Source: Verrucomicrobiota bacterium
Lineage (GTDB): Bacteria > Verrucomicrobiota > Verrucomicrobiae > Limisphaerales > UBA11358
NCBI GenBank assembly: GCA_014860005.1
Contig: JACZKP010000103.1
Span: forward strand, 1 to 64,000
Length of the DNA: 64,000 bases
Direction: 5' to 3'
Shown: positions 42,598 through 51,459 of the stretch, piece by piece
Layout: every line of letters starts with the position of its first letter
Position numbering within the stretch: position 1 is the stretch's first letter
Notes under the pieces: model-generated
Told to the model about the DNA's origin: nothing
The model's database searches: none
Seen by the model: only the letters and a program-made list of their open reading frames with translations
Program-made: the position numbers and the translations under genes

Positions 42598-43118
42598 AAG
42601 GTTCGGCTGCTAGCCTCGGGCCTGACTCGCTTCTACATCGAGGTACATTGGGCGCGACAGGAATTGGTGTGGGAAGGCTTAGTTGATTGCCCTGAGCGTG
42701 GCAAATGGAGACTCACTGCCAGAGGTCAGAATATGAACCTCGATGAGCGGGAAGCGCAGAAGATTGTGCAAAAGTGGGCCGAGCGGCACAGACAGGAAGC
42801 GGAGATGGGGGTGGAGCAGCAGCCGTTCTTCACGGCAATGACATTCGAGTTGCTCGCCGGCCCGCATGAAACGCCGACAAAAGACTTCTACAGCGCCCAC
42901 AAAGCGGAGATCAAAGAGCATTTGGAGGAGCCTTGTCGACGCCTCTTCGACAACGTGCGGGAGCGCGTGCGGGAGGAAATTCGCGAAGGCATGGAGACGG
43001 AGAAAAAGGTTTTCTCGCGGATTTTGAAAAACGACTACGGCGTGGGCGGGGCCTGGGAGTTTCTCTCGGGTGCGTTTTATCCGAAGGCGGCGAACGGACG
43101 AAGGATGTGCAACTCTGA
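42598..43118 (+). pseudogene. Remnant of a McrB/Mrr-type restriction gene (winged helix plus DUF2461-like region)
   Basis: The open frame begins just after a TAG at 42595 without a start codon. It first reads TRFYIEVHWARQELVWEGLV then ERGKWRLTARG, the pattern of the Mrr_N-type winged-helix domain (RvhwAR-YLvwEGLLd-p-RGvW-LT--G). It continues FFTAMTFELLAGPHETPTKD, FYSAHKAEIKEHLEEP and KKVFSRILKNDYGVGGAWEF, a region I associate with N-terminal domains of large McrB-like AAA proteins. At about 43088 a base is missing: in the alternative frame the sequence runs GGERTKDVQL to a stop at 43116. No AAA or nuclease domain follows, so this is a truncated, frameshifted relic. Confidence 0.55.
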
Positions 43119-43150
43119 GTCTCAATGCATAGGGAACAGCAGAATCGTTT

Positions 43151-44434
43151 TCATTTCGGACCTCCGGCCTCGCAAACCAACTTTCGTCGCTGATTATTGC
43201 GCTTTAGTTGCGCCGTCAATTTCAAATGCCTATCCAAAAACTCCGCCGCCGCCGCGCGGGCTTCGGGCGGATACCGATGTCCTTGCCGATGATTTAACAA
43301 GCGCACCTTTTCCGCCGCGCCCAAGAGCGCATACACCGGTCGCACGGCCTCGATGAACGCACTACTGGCGTCCGTGTCCGCCGATTCGCCCGCCAGCAAC
43401 AGGAAAGCACGGGGCGCGGCCAGCGCCAGCACTTCATGGTGTTCCCGCGCGAAGCCGGGCTGGTTGATGCAGTCGCCCAGATACCACACCGCGTCCCAGT
43501 TGCTGAAGCGCAGGCCAATCCCGCCCTCGCTTGAAACACCCGCGCGGTAGCGTTCGTCAAACGCCATCGCATACAACACCTCCTTGCCACCCAGCGAATG
43601 GCCGAGACAGCCGATGCGTTTGCGGTCCACGTTGGGCAGCGACTCCAGAAAATCCGCCGCGCGAATGGCGTCCCACACCATGCGCGTCATTCCGGTCCAG
43701 TCCGGATGCCGCGCCCGCACGCGCTGCGCGTTGCCCTTCCAGTCCGCGCCCGCGGTGTTGATGTAATTGCGCGGACACCAGACCACGTAACCGCGCTGAA
43801 CCAGTTGCACCCCCTGCCATTTCTCCGCGTCATACGACGGCTCCAGCCCTGCAACACCCCGCGCCTGCAGCGGCGTGGTCGGATGAAACACCACGACGGC
43901 GGGAAGTTTCCCTTTGGCCTCGCGCGGCGTAAGCAGGTAGCCGTCGGTAAACATACCGTCCTCCACCTGATAGCGAACATGCTGGCGGATGAATTCGGGC
44001 AGGCGTTCCGTCTCCAGAATTTCCGTTTTCAGCGGCGCTTTCTTCTTCGGAAATTCGCCCAGGACTTTGAGCCATTCCGTTCGCAGGACCTCGCGTTGCT
44101 TGCGCCACTGGCGTTGTGTGGTGATCGGCTGGCCTTTGGCGTTGATCATGATGCAGGAAAGTTGGGGTGATTCCTTCGCCGGAGCAGTCTGTCCACTGGC
44201 GCAATAGGAGACGCCAATCAGCAGGAACACACTCAGCAACGCCCATGAGCTTTGACTCGGAGCGCGGCTGTGTCGTCTCGACCAGCCGCAGCACGTCCGC
44301 ACAAACTCAGGCGGTTTCTTGTACCCACGCGCTGCGGCTGGACTTCGCCACAGCCGCGCTCCGTCAAAATGAGAATTGCTGCGGCGCTCCGCGAAATAAG
44401 TGTGATGTTTTTCGGTCAATCGTAACGATCCCAT
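43151..44434 (-). CDS. Secreted alpha/beta hydrolase (acetylesterase/dienelactone-hydrolase-like)
   Basis: 427 residues from the ATG at 44434. A hydrophobic export segment (SWALLSVFLLIGVSYCASGQ) lies at about residues 60-79, preceded by about 30 residues encoded by a REP-like inverted repeat, so the true start is uncertain. The catalytic core shows LPAVVVFHPTTPLQARG, the nucleophile elbow RIGCLGHSLGGKEVLY, and a late His in NHRQGHRYPPEAR; an Asp in LLLAGESADTDASS may complete the triad. This resembles secreted acetyl-xylan-esterase-type hydrolases. It overlaps the end of the SLOG gene by 19 bp if the ATG at 44434 is used. Confidence 0.8.
   Translation of the reverse strand: MGSLRLTEKHHTYFAERRSNSHFDGARLWRSPAAARGYKKPPEFVRTCCGWSRRHSRAPSQSSWALLSVFLLIGVSYCASGQTAPAKESPQLSCIMINAKGQPITTQRQWRKQREVLRTEWLKVLGEFPKKKAPLKTEILETERLPEFIRQHVRYQVEDGMFTDGYLLTPREAKGKLPAVVVFHPTTPLQARGVAGLEPSYDAEKWQGVQLVQRGYVVWCPRNYINTAGADWKGNAQRVRARHPDWTGMTRMVWDAIRAADFLESLPNVDRKRIGCLGHSLGGKEVLYAMAFDERYRAGVSSEGGIGLRFSNWDAVWYLGDCINQPGFAREHHEVLALAAPRAFLLLAGESADTDASSAFIEAVRPVYALLGAAEKVRLLNHRQGHRYPPEARAAAAEFLDRHLKLTAQLKRNNQRRKLVCEAGGPK
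44258..44363. repeat. Paired REP-like inverted repeat within the hydrolase 5' region
   Basis: Two roughly 38-bp units lie head to head: CGGAGCGCGGCTGTG...CAGCCGCAGCACGTC at 44258-44297 and its complement ACGCGCTGCGGCTGG...CACAGCCGCGCTCCG at 44327-44363. In the hydrolase frame they are translated as a stretch from GARLWRSPAAARG to CGWSRRHSRAP. The arrangement resembles a BIME inserted next to or in a gene start. Confidence 0.8.
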
Positions 44435-44976
44435 GAGTGTCTCCGCGATTCCGGGGTATTGAACAGTTGCTCGAACGTCTCGATCACAAACCTCCGCACC
44501 AGTGGTTCGTTCGAAGCACGCGGGCCGGCGACGTTTAACACACGGACGTTGTGGCGGCGGGTGAACTCCCGCAATCGCTCCCCTGCCCGCTCGCCGTCGC
44601 GCGTTTGCGAAAGGTGCAAACAGGGCTTGCCCAATCGTGCCGCCAGTTCCGCTGTCAGTTTCGAGCCGCCGCTGAGTTCCGGGGCAATGGTGAAGATCAC
44701 CGTGCCGTCCGAATCGCGCACGTTCCACTCGGTTCGTTGTGGGTATTCGGCTTCCGGAGTTTCGTGTAACGCGTAATCACTCTCCAGCGCACCGTCTTCC
44801 GCCAGCCGTCCACGTGGACACCAGCCGCCGTGCGGGACGCCGTGCGCACGCGCAAAATCCAGCACCGCGCGATCCGCACCCGTCTGCCCGCCGGAGACGA
44901 TTTTCTCCACTCCGATGGGCGGACCTTTGGCAACCGCCGCGCGCCCCGGCTGAATGAACTTGCGTTTCTCCGCCAC
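44416..44976 (-). CDS. cpYpsA-related SLOG-family protein (putative molybdenum carrier)
   Basis: 186 residues. After a short basic leader the Rossmann-like SLOG fold begins IVSGGQTGADRAVLDFARAH, the family's nucleotide/ligand-binding GGQTGAD motif, then GGWCPRGRLAEDGALESDYA and TEWNVRDSDGTVIFTI. Related proteins were crystallised as molybdenum-cofactor carriers and are linked to nucleotide signalling by SLOG classification; which applies here is open. The gene is divergent from the ferredoxin gene at 45005 with a 28-bp gap, and its tail overlaps the hydrolase start. Confidence 0.85.
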   Translation of the reverse strand: MAEKRKFIQPGRAAVAKGPPIGVEKIVSGGQTGADRAVLDFARAHGVPHGGWCPRGRLAEDGALESDYALHETPEAEYPQRTEWNVRDSDGTVIFTIAPELSGGSKLTAELAARLGKPCLHLSQTRDGERAGERLREFTRRHNVRVLNVAGPRASNEPLVRRFVIETFEQLFNTPESRRHSWDRYD

Positions 44977-45004
44977 GCACCAAGACTAGGCCAGCGAATC
45001 CATC

Positions 45005-45379
45005 ATGGCGAACGATTTGCATACTGCCGTCCAGTCGCTCGGCCTGGAGAAATTCCGGCGTCACATTTTCCTGTGCGCGGACCAGACCAAGCCCGAATGT
45101 TGTCCCCATGCGCAAGGCCTGGCGGCGTGGAACTTTCTCAAGCAACGACTGAATGAACTGGGATTGACCGGTCCCGAACCGCTCGTCTATCGCACCAAGG
45201 CGAATTGTCTGCGCGTCTGCCAGAACGGACCGATCGCCGTCGTGTATCCCGAAGGCGTGTGGTATCACTCCTGCACGCCCGAGGTGCTGGAGCGGATCAT
45301 TCAGGAACACCTGATTCGCGGGCAGGTCGTCGCGGAATTCGCTTTCGCCCGAAATCCGAACTTCACCTCCGCCGCCTGA
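45005..45379 (+). CDS. Thioredoxin-like [2Fe-2S] ferredoxin
   Basis: 124 residues. The Cys pattern [18 protein letters not shown] and, later, [18 protein letters not shown] matches thioredoxin-like ferredoxins in which four Cys (C-x(7-12)-C ... C-x(3)-C) hold one 2Fe-2S cluster. The rest of the fold, [20 protein letters not shown], agrees. It is a cytoplasmic electron carrier; the partner is unknown. It lies 28 bp from the divergently transcribed SLOG gene and 25 bp before the DUF2784 gene, and may share a transcript with the latter. Confidence 0.88.
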   Translation: MANDLHTAVQSLGLEKFRRHIFLCADQTKPECCPHAQGLAAWNFLKQRLNELGLTGPEPLVYRTKANCLRVCQNGPIAVVYPEGVWYHSCTPEVLERIIQEHLIRGQVVAEFAFARNPNFTSAA

Positions 45380-45404
45380 CCGCCGGTTGGCGCGAACCAT
45401 TATC

Positions 45405-45830
45405 ATGCCGCAGTTTCAACTTTTCCTCGCTGATGCGATTCTGGTGACGCACGCACTGATTGTGCTGTTCAACTTGGTCAGTCTGCCGTTGATCTGGCTG
45501 GGGTATTTCTGCCGGTGGCGTTTTGTCCGCAACTTCTACTTTCGCGCCATTCACGTCGCGATGCTGGCTTACATTTCGCTCCAGGCCTGCGGGGGCAAGC
45601 TGTGTCCGCTCACGATCTGGGAGAGCACGCTGCGGCGCGAAGCCGGCGCGGAGGGACACTACGCCGGGAGCTTCGTCACCCACTGGGTGCAGCGCCTGAT
45701 CTTCATCGAGGCGGACGAGCGGACCTTCGTCGTGGCTTATGCGTTGTTCTTCCTCCTGGTGCTGCTGACATGGTTTCTGGTCAAACCGGAGCGCCCGCGC
45801 TGGTGGCGAAGAACTCGACAAGATCGGTGA
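45405..45830 (+). CDS. DUF2784 membrane protein
   Basis: 141 residues from the ATG at 45405, with a TTG 18 bp upstream as a less likely start. Four membrane segments are visible (FLADAILVTHALIVLFNLVS, AIHVAMLAYISLQACGGKLC and FVVAYALFFLLVLLTWFLV among them). The conserved DUF2784 features are the first-helix H-A-L-(I/F)-V-x-F pattern and a CPLT(I)WE motif in KLCPLTIWESTLRREAG. Function is unknown. Confidence 0.85.
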   Translation: MPQFQLFLADAILVTHALIVLFNLVSLPLIWLGYFCRWRFVRNFYFRAIHVAMLAYISLQACGGKLCPLTIWESTLRREAGAEGHYAGSFVTHWVQRLIFIEADERTFVVAYALFFLLVLLTWFLVKPERPRWWRRTRQDR

Positions 45831-45957
45831 ACGCTAAGCCGGATCAGTCCGTTTGGCTGGCATTCGCCGGAAATCCGGACAGCGGGAGCGTGAATCTGCC
45901 GGCCACCGTGACCTTCACTTATGATGCGAACGGGAACCTGACTGGGGAGGGAAGGCG
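45827..45957 (+). pseudogene. Short RHS/YD-repeat fragment
   Basis: In frame from a GTG the sequence reads SVWLAFAGNPDSGSVNLPAT then VTFTYDANGNLTGEGRR. The latter is a classical YD repeat (FxYDANGNLTxxGRR) from RHS-type secreted toxins or wall proteins. Nothing before or after belongs to an RHS gene, so this is a cut-off scrap. It overlaps the stop of the DUF2784 gene by 4 bp and ends close to the GH106-like gene. Confidence 0.65.
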
Positions 45958-45995
45958 GGCGTTAGACTCTGATTATAGTCAGCCAGGCGCACGGC

Positions 45996-48900
45996 TTAGC
46001 GCGTCGCCGTCGTTTCGTTCAGGAGCTTGACCGGCCCCAGCAAGCCCGATGGCATCAGCGGCGTGTCCTTGGTGAGCTTGCGAACGTTCGTGCGCGTCAG
46101 GCGTTGTTCCTGCGGCAACGCATCGTCGCCGATAATGCGGTTGGGCCAGAAATTGACGACCTCGATTTCAAGTTGATTGCCCCTTGGCTTCACCGCGTCC
46201 GTGATGTCCACGCGGAACGGTGTTGCCCAAAGCACACCCAGACTTCGGCCGTTCAACCGCACTTCGGCCAGTTCACGCACGTTGCCGAGATCAAGCCAGA
46301 GGCGTGAGGGGCGACGAGTGGTGCGCGAATCGGCGGGGAGATCAAACTGCTTTTCATACACCGCGGTGCCGGAGTAGAACTTGATGCCCGGCTCGGTGCG
46401 TTCGGTCCAACTGACCAGTTGCGCAAACTCCGCCGACACCGGCCCGCCCCACTTGGGATCAAACGTCACTGTCCAAGCCCCATCGAGTTCCGCACTCGGA
46501 TTGAACTTCCGCGCGTTGCTTTTCGCCGTCGCCGGATGTTTGGCAGCCGGTTCGCGGAAGATGACAAACCATGATCCGCACGGCGGGAATTCAAGCGGCA
46601 ACAAAGTGCGGTCATCAGCCTGCGTGTAGGCGGCGGCGAAACGCCGTTCGCCCGTCACGGCGTCCCACAACTCCGGCGCCTTGCCCGTCACACGAAACGT
46701 GCAGGTGGCTTGCTCCCAACGATTCGATCGGTTGGCTACGAAGTAAATCTCCGCATCGCCGTCGTTCCGGTGGATGTAGTCGAAGTCGGTGGACGACTGA
46801 GGGTTGAGCGTTGATTCAATTTCGAAGTCCGGCTTCACACCATCCGCCAGCAACACCTCGCGGGCGGTTCTACCCCAGACGACACGGCCTTGGCCGAATC
46901 TCCGCTCGCCGAGCGTTTGCTCATTTGTGTTTCCCCACAGTTCATCACCAAGTTGTTTCACCTCGGCGTCGGCCTGCGGGAAATTTTGGAGGCTGTGGGT
47001 GGTTACCGGTTTCGATCCGATGACGGTTGCACCGGCCTGAACCAATTCCTTCAGCTTGCGCAATACCGCCAGGGAAATGCTCGCGCGGTCGGGCAACACC
47101 AGCACGCGATAGCTCATGCCATCCGGCAACACGATCCGCCCCTCGCGCACGCTCATGCGGGTGAGGATGACTTCCTCGGTTACCACGTCGTAGTCGTAAC
47201 CCGGCAACACGCCCGCGGGATCGCTGCGCTTGAGTTGCGAGAAGTTCGGCACGTGATCGCCGTAGTAGTACGCCACGTCGGCGACGAACAATCCCTGTTG
47301 CATCAGGAACTGGCTGCGATTGAGGTAATCGAAGAACGCCTTGGATTTGCTCCACCAGGTCACGTTCGGATTCAAATGCGTGCCGGCGAAATACTGCTGG
47401 CCGGGCATGCCCATCTCTGCGGGCGACGAAACAAACGCGTGCCACACCAGCAGGTTCAGTCCTTCGCACAGCGCCTTGTCGAACGACGGCTTGAGATTGT
47501 CCCAGAGCGTCTCCTGCCAGTGCGGTCCAATGGTGGTGAAGCCTTCGGCGAGGACGAGCTTGCGTCCGTAAGTGTGCGCGGCGGAGGCGGGTTGCTTGAC
47601 GAAGAAACGGTTTTGATCACCCACACGATGCCGCCAGGACCACGCCCAGAACTCACTCATCGGCGCGTCGTTGAAGCCGAGACAGCGTTGGGCGTCTATC
47701 GGCACGGCGTGCGATCCGCCGGATTCGGGATGAATCAACAGCCCATGCTTGTGCGTGCCTTCCTTGAACAGGCCATAGTGATTGTCAATCGCCAGATCGC
47801 CGATGGTCTTACGGAAGTCGTGGAGGAAACGATTACTCTCCTCGCGATCATTGACGATGCGTCCCGTCAGCACTGGCAACCAGGGCAACAAATCGTAACC
47901 GCGCCGCTGACGGAACTCTTCACGCAATGTCGGCGTCCAGTTGGCCACTTCCACTTCCCAACTGTCCGTGTGCAAGTACTTGAGCGCCTTGCCCGCGAGC
48001 GGCCCCGCATCCGCGATAAGCGGTTCAACCACCGCGTTCCAATAGCGACCAAACGCACCGGCATCAAACGGATCGAGCGCGTACCCCTGCCAGCCGTCAC
48101 TGCACGTCGAGACGCGGCAATGATCGTTGAGCGTGCAACCGATGCGCAGGATTTCCCAGTCGCCCGCCGGAACTTCCCAGCGCAACACGCCGTCCGCATC
48201 CAACTTCGCAGTCAGATCGACGACGTCCGCCGTGCGCGTGTCTTCCTCGCCGGGTTGCGCGGGCAACTCTTGGAACAATGGCCGCGTGTCCGGGGCGGAA
48301 AACGGTCTCAGTCCCGCGTGCAGCGCTTTCTCACGCCAGTTCTGGAGCTGTGGACGCTTGGGCACACTGGCGCCGTGCCACGCACCGTCCGGCCCGCCAA
48401 ACGCCAGTTCCGCGATTTGCACGTTGCGCGGCGACTGTGGAAAACGCGGATCGAACGCGCTGAAACACACCACGCGGAATGCGCGTCCGCTGGTCGCCGG
48501 GAAATCCACCTTCGCCTCTCCGCGTTGCGGCACGGTGAAAGCCAGCACCGCCCGAAACGATTTACCGTCCTCCGACACCTGCAGTTCGCAGTCGCGCGGG
48601 CCATAATCCGAGCGCGGCGTGAGCCTAAGCCGGTTCACGCTCAGGGGTGCGGCGAAGTTGATCTGAAGCCACTGCGGTCTGGCACGCGTGGGTCCGCCAC
48701 CGGCCTCGGAACTGTTGGAGACCCAGAAGGTTTCGGTCCTGCCATCCACCGCATGGCTCGCCGGATTGGCGAACTGTTCGGAACTTGCCGTGACGCCGGC
48801 GAGCACGCTTTTTGTTTCGACGGCAGGTTTGACGCGATACGCGACGACGAACAAATCCTGATAGAAATTGTCGCGTCCGCGGGGCTGATCGAGTTTCCCG

Positions 48901-49355
48901 GCAAAGGTCTTCGGTCCCCTCACGTTCAACTCGGTCCACGCGAGTTTTTTCGGCGCGTCCTCCGGCTTGACCATCGGTCCGCCGAGATTCCAGCCGCTTT
49001 GGATGTTCAAACTCATCACCAACCCCAGCCGGTCAGCCTCGCGCAAAGCGTGTTTGTAAAGCTCGCGCCATTCTGCGGAGAAAAACGTGGGGCCGGCCGG
49101 CACCTGGTCATTGCCGTCCTGTGCTGCGCCGCCGGCATCGAAAATAACCGCACCGCCGAAGCCCTTGGACTTCATCTCCTCAAGGTCACTCGTGATCGCC
49201 GCCTTGGTAATGTTGCCATTGAGCCACCACCAATAAGCGCGGAGCTTTGCCGAATCAGGAGGATTCTGAAATCCGTCCGCCAGTGGGTCGGCCTTAAGGA
49301 AGGCCATTCCGGCCAGCCAAGCGGCCAATGCCAGGAGAATGCCTTTCACCTGCAT
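45996..49355 (-). CDS. Secreted GH106-like glycoside hydrolase (alpha-L-rhamnosidase type)
   Basis: 1119 residues from the ATG at 49355, with a signal peptide (GILLALAAWLAGMAFLKA). The N-terminal TIM-barrel part has the family pattern (YWWWLNGNITKAAITSDLEE, GFGGAVIFDAGGA, LVMSLNIQSGWNLGGPMV). A discoidin/F5-8C-like carbohydrate-binding domain occupies about residues 185-335 (ASSEQFANPASHAVDGRTET). Further barrel segments (YLHTDSWEVEVANWTPTLRE, GGSHAVPIDAQRCLGFNDAP) and a C-terminal beta-sandwich (RLWLDLGNVRELAEVRLNGR, SLGVLWATPFRVDI) follow. GH106 enzymes release rhamnose from pectin-type glycans. It starts 2 bp after the DUF1080 gene. Confidence 0.88.
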   Translation of the reverse strand: MQVKGILLALAAWLAGMAFLKADPLADGFQNPPDSAKLRAYWWWLNGNITKAAITSDLEEMKSKGFGGAVIFDAGGAAQDGNDQVPAGPTFFSAEWRELYKHALREADRLGLVMSLNIQSGWNLGGPMVKPEDAPKKLAWTELNVRGPKTFAGKLDQPRGRDNFYQDLFVVAYRVKPAVETKSVLAGVTASSEQFANPASHAVDGRTETFWVSNSSEAGGGPTRARPQWLQINFAAPLSVNRLRLTPRSDYGPRDCELQVSEDGKSFRAVLAFTVPQRGEAKVDFPATSGRAFRVVCFSAFDPRFPQSPRNVQIAELAFGGPDGAWHGASVPKRPQLQNWREKALHAGLRPFSAPDTRPLFQELPAQPGEEDTRTADVVDLTAKLDADGVLRWEVPAGDWEILRIGCTLNDHCRVSTCSDGWQGYALDPFDAGAFGRYWNAVVEPLIADAGPLAGKALKYLHTDSWEVEVANWTPTLREEFRQRRGYDLLPWLPVLTGRIVNDREESNRFLHDFRKTIGDLAIDNHYGLFKEGTHKHGLLIHPESGGSHAVPIDAQRCLGFNDAPMSEFWAWSWRHRVGDQNRFFVKQPASAAHTYGRKLVLAEGFTTIGPHWQETLWDNLKPSFDKALCEGLNLLVWHAFVSSPAEMGMPGQQYFAGTHLNPNVTWWSKSKAFFDYLNRSQFLMQQGLFVADVAYYYGDHVPNFSQLKRSDPAGVLPGYDYDVVTEEVILTRMSVREGRIVLPDGMSYRVLVLPDRASISLAVLRKLKELVQAGATVIGSKPVTTHSLQNFPQADAEVKQLGDELWGNTNEQTLGERRFGQGRVVWGRTAREVLLADGVKPDFEIESTLNPQSSTDFDYIHRNDGDAEIYFVANRSNRWEQATCTFRVTGKAPELWDAVTGERRFAAAYTQADDRTLLPLEFPPCGSWFVIFREPAAKHPATAKSNARKFNPSAELDGAWTVTFDPKWGGPVSAEFAQLVSWTERTEPGIKFYSGTAVYEKQFDLPADSRTTRRPSRLWLDLGNVRELAEVRLNGRSLGVLWATPFRVDITDAVKPRGNQLEIEVVNFWPNRIIGDDALPQEQRLTRTNVRKLTKDTPLMPSGLLGPVKLLNETTATR

Positions 49356-49357
49356 GA

Positions 49358-50065
49358 CTATCGCTTGATGCGGATTTGCAGGTCCTTGAACTCCACCTTC
49401 ATCGGCGGCCCTTGGTGCATTTGTAGCGCGATGATGCCTTTGGGCAGCGCAAACTTTGGCTCGTAATCCTCCACCTCGCACATGAGCACGTTGTTGATCC
49501 ACATCGTAATCTTTGGCCCTTCGGCGAGGATGCGATATTCATTCCAGTCACCGGGCTTGATAGCTTTCAACAGTTCCTGTGAGTCGGCAAAGGTGGTGAT
49601 GGTCTTCTTGCCCGCCGCATCAATGCGCACCTTCTCGCCGCGTTGCGCGACCAGACCGCGCACATGCTGGTAGAGGCAACCGACGTATTCGCCGGCCGCG
49701 TCGAAGTCCGCCTGATAGCCCCACGCATCCCAGTTCGGCCGTTTTTCGCTGCGGAACTGAATGCCGGAATTCGCCGGCCCAGTGATTCGCCACTGGCAGC
49801 GCATCTCGAAATCCGCGGGTTCACCGCCCTTCCAATAAAGGTAATGCGACTGGTTGCACGGCTTCTCCGGCGTGCTCTCAGACATCAGCACGCCCTCCCG
49901 CACCGTCCACCAGCCGGGCGAACCTTCCCAACCGGTGAGGTCTTTGCCGTTGAACATGGAAACAAACCCGTTGGTTGATCCAGCGGACTCCGCCGCGTGA
50001 ATAGTCAATCCCAATACAAGTGAGCCAATCAAAACCACCGCTCCTTTGAAGTGCCATTGTTTCAT
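49358..50065 (-). CDS. Secreted DUF1080 (3-keto-disaccharide hydrolase-like) protein
   Basis: 235 residues with a signal peptide (GAVVLIGSLVLGLTIHAAES). The concanavalin-like DUF1080 domain fills the rest: FVSMFNGKDLTGWEGSPGWW at its start (F-N-G-x-D-L-x-G-W), LYWKGGEPADFEMRCQWRIT, NSGIQFRSEKRPNWDAWGYQ and the closing GIIALQMHQGPPMKVEFKDL. Some members hydrolyse 3-keto-disaccharides produced by Gfo/Idh/MocA oxidoreductases. It is followed by the GH106-like gene at 2 bp spacing, so the two form a degradative operon. Confidence 0.93.
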   Translation of the reverse strand: MKQWHFKGAVVLIGSLVLGLTIHAAESAGSTNGFVSMFNGKDLTGWEGSPGWWTVREGVLMSESTPEKPCNQSHYLYWKGGEPADFEMRCQWRITGPANSGIQFRSEKRPNWDAWGYQADFDAAGEYVGCLYQHVRGLVAQRGEKVRIDAAGKKTITTFADSQELLKAIKPGDWNEYRILAEGPKITMWINNVLMCEVEDYEPKFALPKGIIALQMHQGPPMKVEFKDLQIRIKR

Positions 50066-50478
50066 AAATGAATTCTCCGCGGGATTCCTACATCGCGCCG
50101 CTTCGCGTCCGCAAGGTTATTCGATTGCAGTTACCAGCAACTCAGCAGAGAAAATGGTGTGGAGACCGGCGGATTGAGCTGGCGGCAATTGTCAGTCCCG
50201 TGTTGCCACTTCACCTACAGCGAACGGAACGAGCGGATGACCGTGTCCGACTCTTGATGTCTGTTTGGTCAACTCGCTTCGAGCCATGCTGTGGGCGATC
50301 CAATTTGGACACGCCGCACGCGCGAGGGAGGGTGTGCCGCTCCAACTGCAAATTGCGGTTAAACCTCCACGCGGCTGATACTGTAACCTGACAGCAGGCA
50401 AGACTGCTCAGACTCCCAAATCGAACTCGCGCATTTCAAATTCATGTGTATGATTTCCTGGTCAGCACCATTCACCAG
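50066..50478. other. Intergenic region upstream of DUF1080 and prepilin genes
   Basis: About 410 bp between divergently oriented genes. It contains a loose inverted repeat at about 50299-50345 (CCAATTTGGACACGCCGC / GTGTGCCGCTCCAA), possibly a REP remnant. No gene or reliable promoter was identified. Confidence 0.4.
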
Positions 50479-51342
50479 ATGAGAATGAGCGATCAGTGCG
50501 AAAACCGGACCACTGCCGTACCCCCTGCCGGCGCGCTTCACAATTCGCGCACCTGCGCCTTCGCGTTCACCCTGACCGAACTGCTCGTTGTTATCGCCGT
50601 CATTGCCATTCTCGCCTCGCTGCTGTTGCCGGCGCTGTCGCGGGGCAAGCGTCATGCCTTGAACACGGCCTGCCTTAACAATCTCATGCAACTGACCTTG
50701 TGTTGGACCATGTACACGCATGATCACAATGATACGATGCCACCGAACAATTCGGTTTATGACATTTCCACCGGGGCGCCAATTCCCGGACTGGACCTGA
50801 GTCAAACCTGGTGTCCCGGCAACACCCGCACAGATACCAACACGGCGAACATCGAGAAGGGGCACTTGTTTCGCTACAACCGCAATGCCGGGATTTATCG
50901 CTGCCCGGCGGACCGATCCCAGGTGGAACTTTCCCATGGCGCGACGTTGCCGATGGCACGCACGCGCAGTTACAACATGAGCCAATCCCTGAATGGAATT
51001 GGATACAACACCGCGGGAATGTCCTGGCTTCCTACTTATCAACGCCTCGTCCAAATCCGGCAGCCGGTGAACCTTTTTGTTTTCATGGATGTTCATGAAG
51101 ACGGGATTCTTGATGCGATGTTCGGCATCCCGCCACAGGGCACCTACTGGGACGGCATCTGGTTCGACCTTCCAGCCAACCGCCACAATCAAGGCGCCAA
51201 TCTGTCCTTCGCCGATGGCCACGTGGAACGGTGGAAATCGAGCGTGCCCAAAATCTTTCGCGAGTTGGGCCAAACCGTCCTGCCGGAGGAATATCTCGAC
51301 TACCGCCGTGTCCAGTCCGCCATCCGGCAGAATTGGGATTGA
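50479..51342 (+). CDS. Prepilin-like protein with H-X9-DG C-terminal motif (DUF1559-related)
   Basis: 287 residues from the ATG at 50479; a GTG at 50446 also opens the frame. The type IV prepilin signal is AFTLTELLVVIAVIAILASL, with Glu at +5 of the mature protein, followed by a pseudopilin helix. The C-terminal motif in NRHNQGANLSFADGHVE (His, nine residues, Asp-Gly) defines the H-X9-DG group, abundant in Verrucomicrobiota and Planctomycetota. Such proteins are processed by prepilin peptidase and thought to be type II secretion or surface pseudopilins. Dozens usually occur per genome, so no specific role can be given. Confidence 0.9.
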   Translation: MRMSDQCENRTTAVPPAGALHNSRTCAFAFTLTELLVVIAVIAILASLLLPALSRGKRHALNTACLNNLMQLTLCWTMYTHDHNDTMPPNNSVYDISTGAPIPGLDLSQTWCPGNTRTDTNTANIEKGHLFRYNRNAGIYRCPADRSQVELSHGATLPMARTRSYNMSQSLNGIGYNTAGMSWLPTYQRLVQIRQPVNLFVFMDVHEDGILDAMFGIPPQGTYWDGIWFDLPANRHNQGANLSFADGHVERWKSSVPKIFRELGQTVLPEEYLDYRRVQSAIRQNWD

Positions 51343-51459
51343 ATTTCAAACGCCATACGACACCGTGACCACACGATTCTCGATTTCGGTTTCAGCGATA
51401 CCGTCGCGCTGAACTGACTGGTCCACGGTCTTGGAATTCCAAGAAGCATCGAAACACTT

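Noticed and set aside
46890..49466. 858-codon open frame on the plus strand opposite the GH106-like gene
   Set aside because: It is an antisense shadow created by high GC and codon bias; its translation is Arg/Val/His rich with no motifs, while the minus-strand frame has clear domains.
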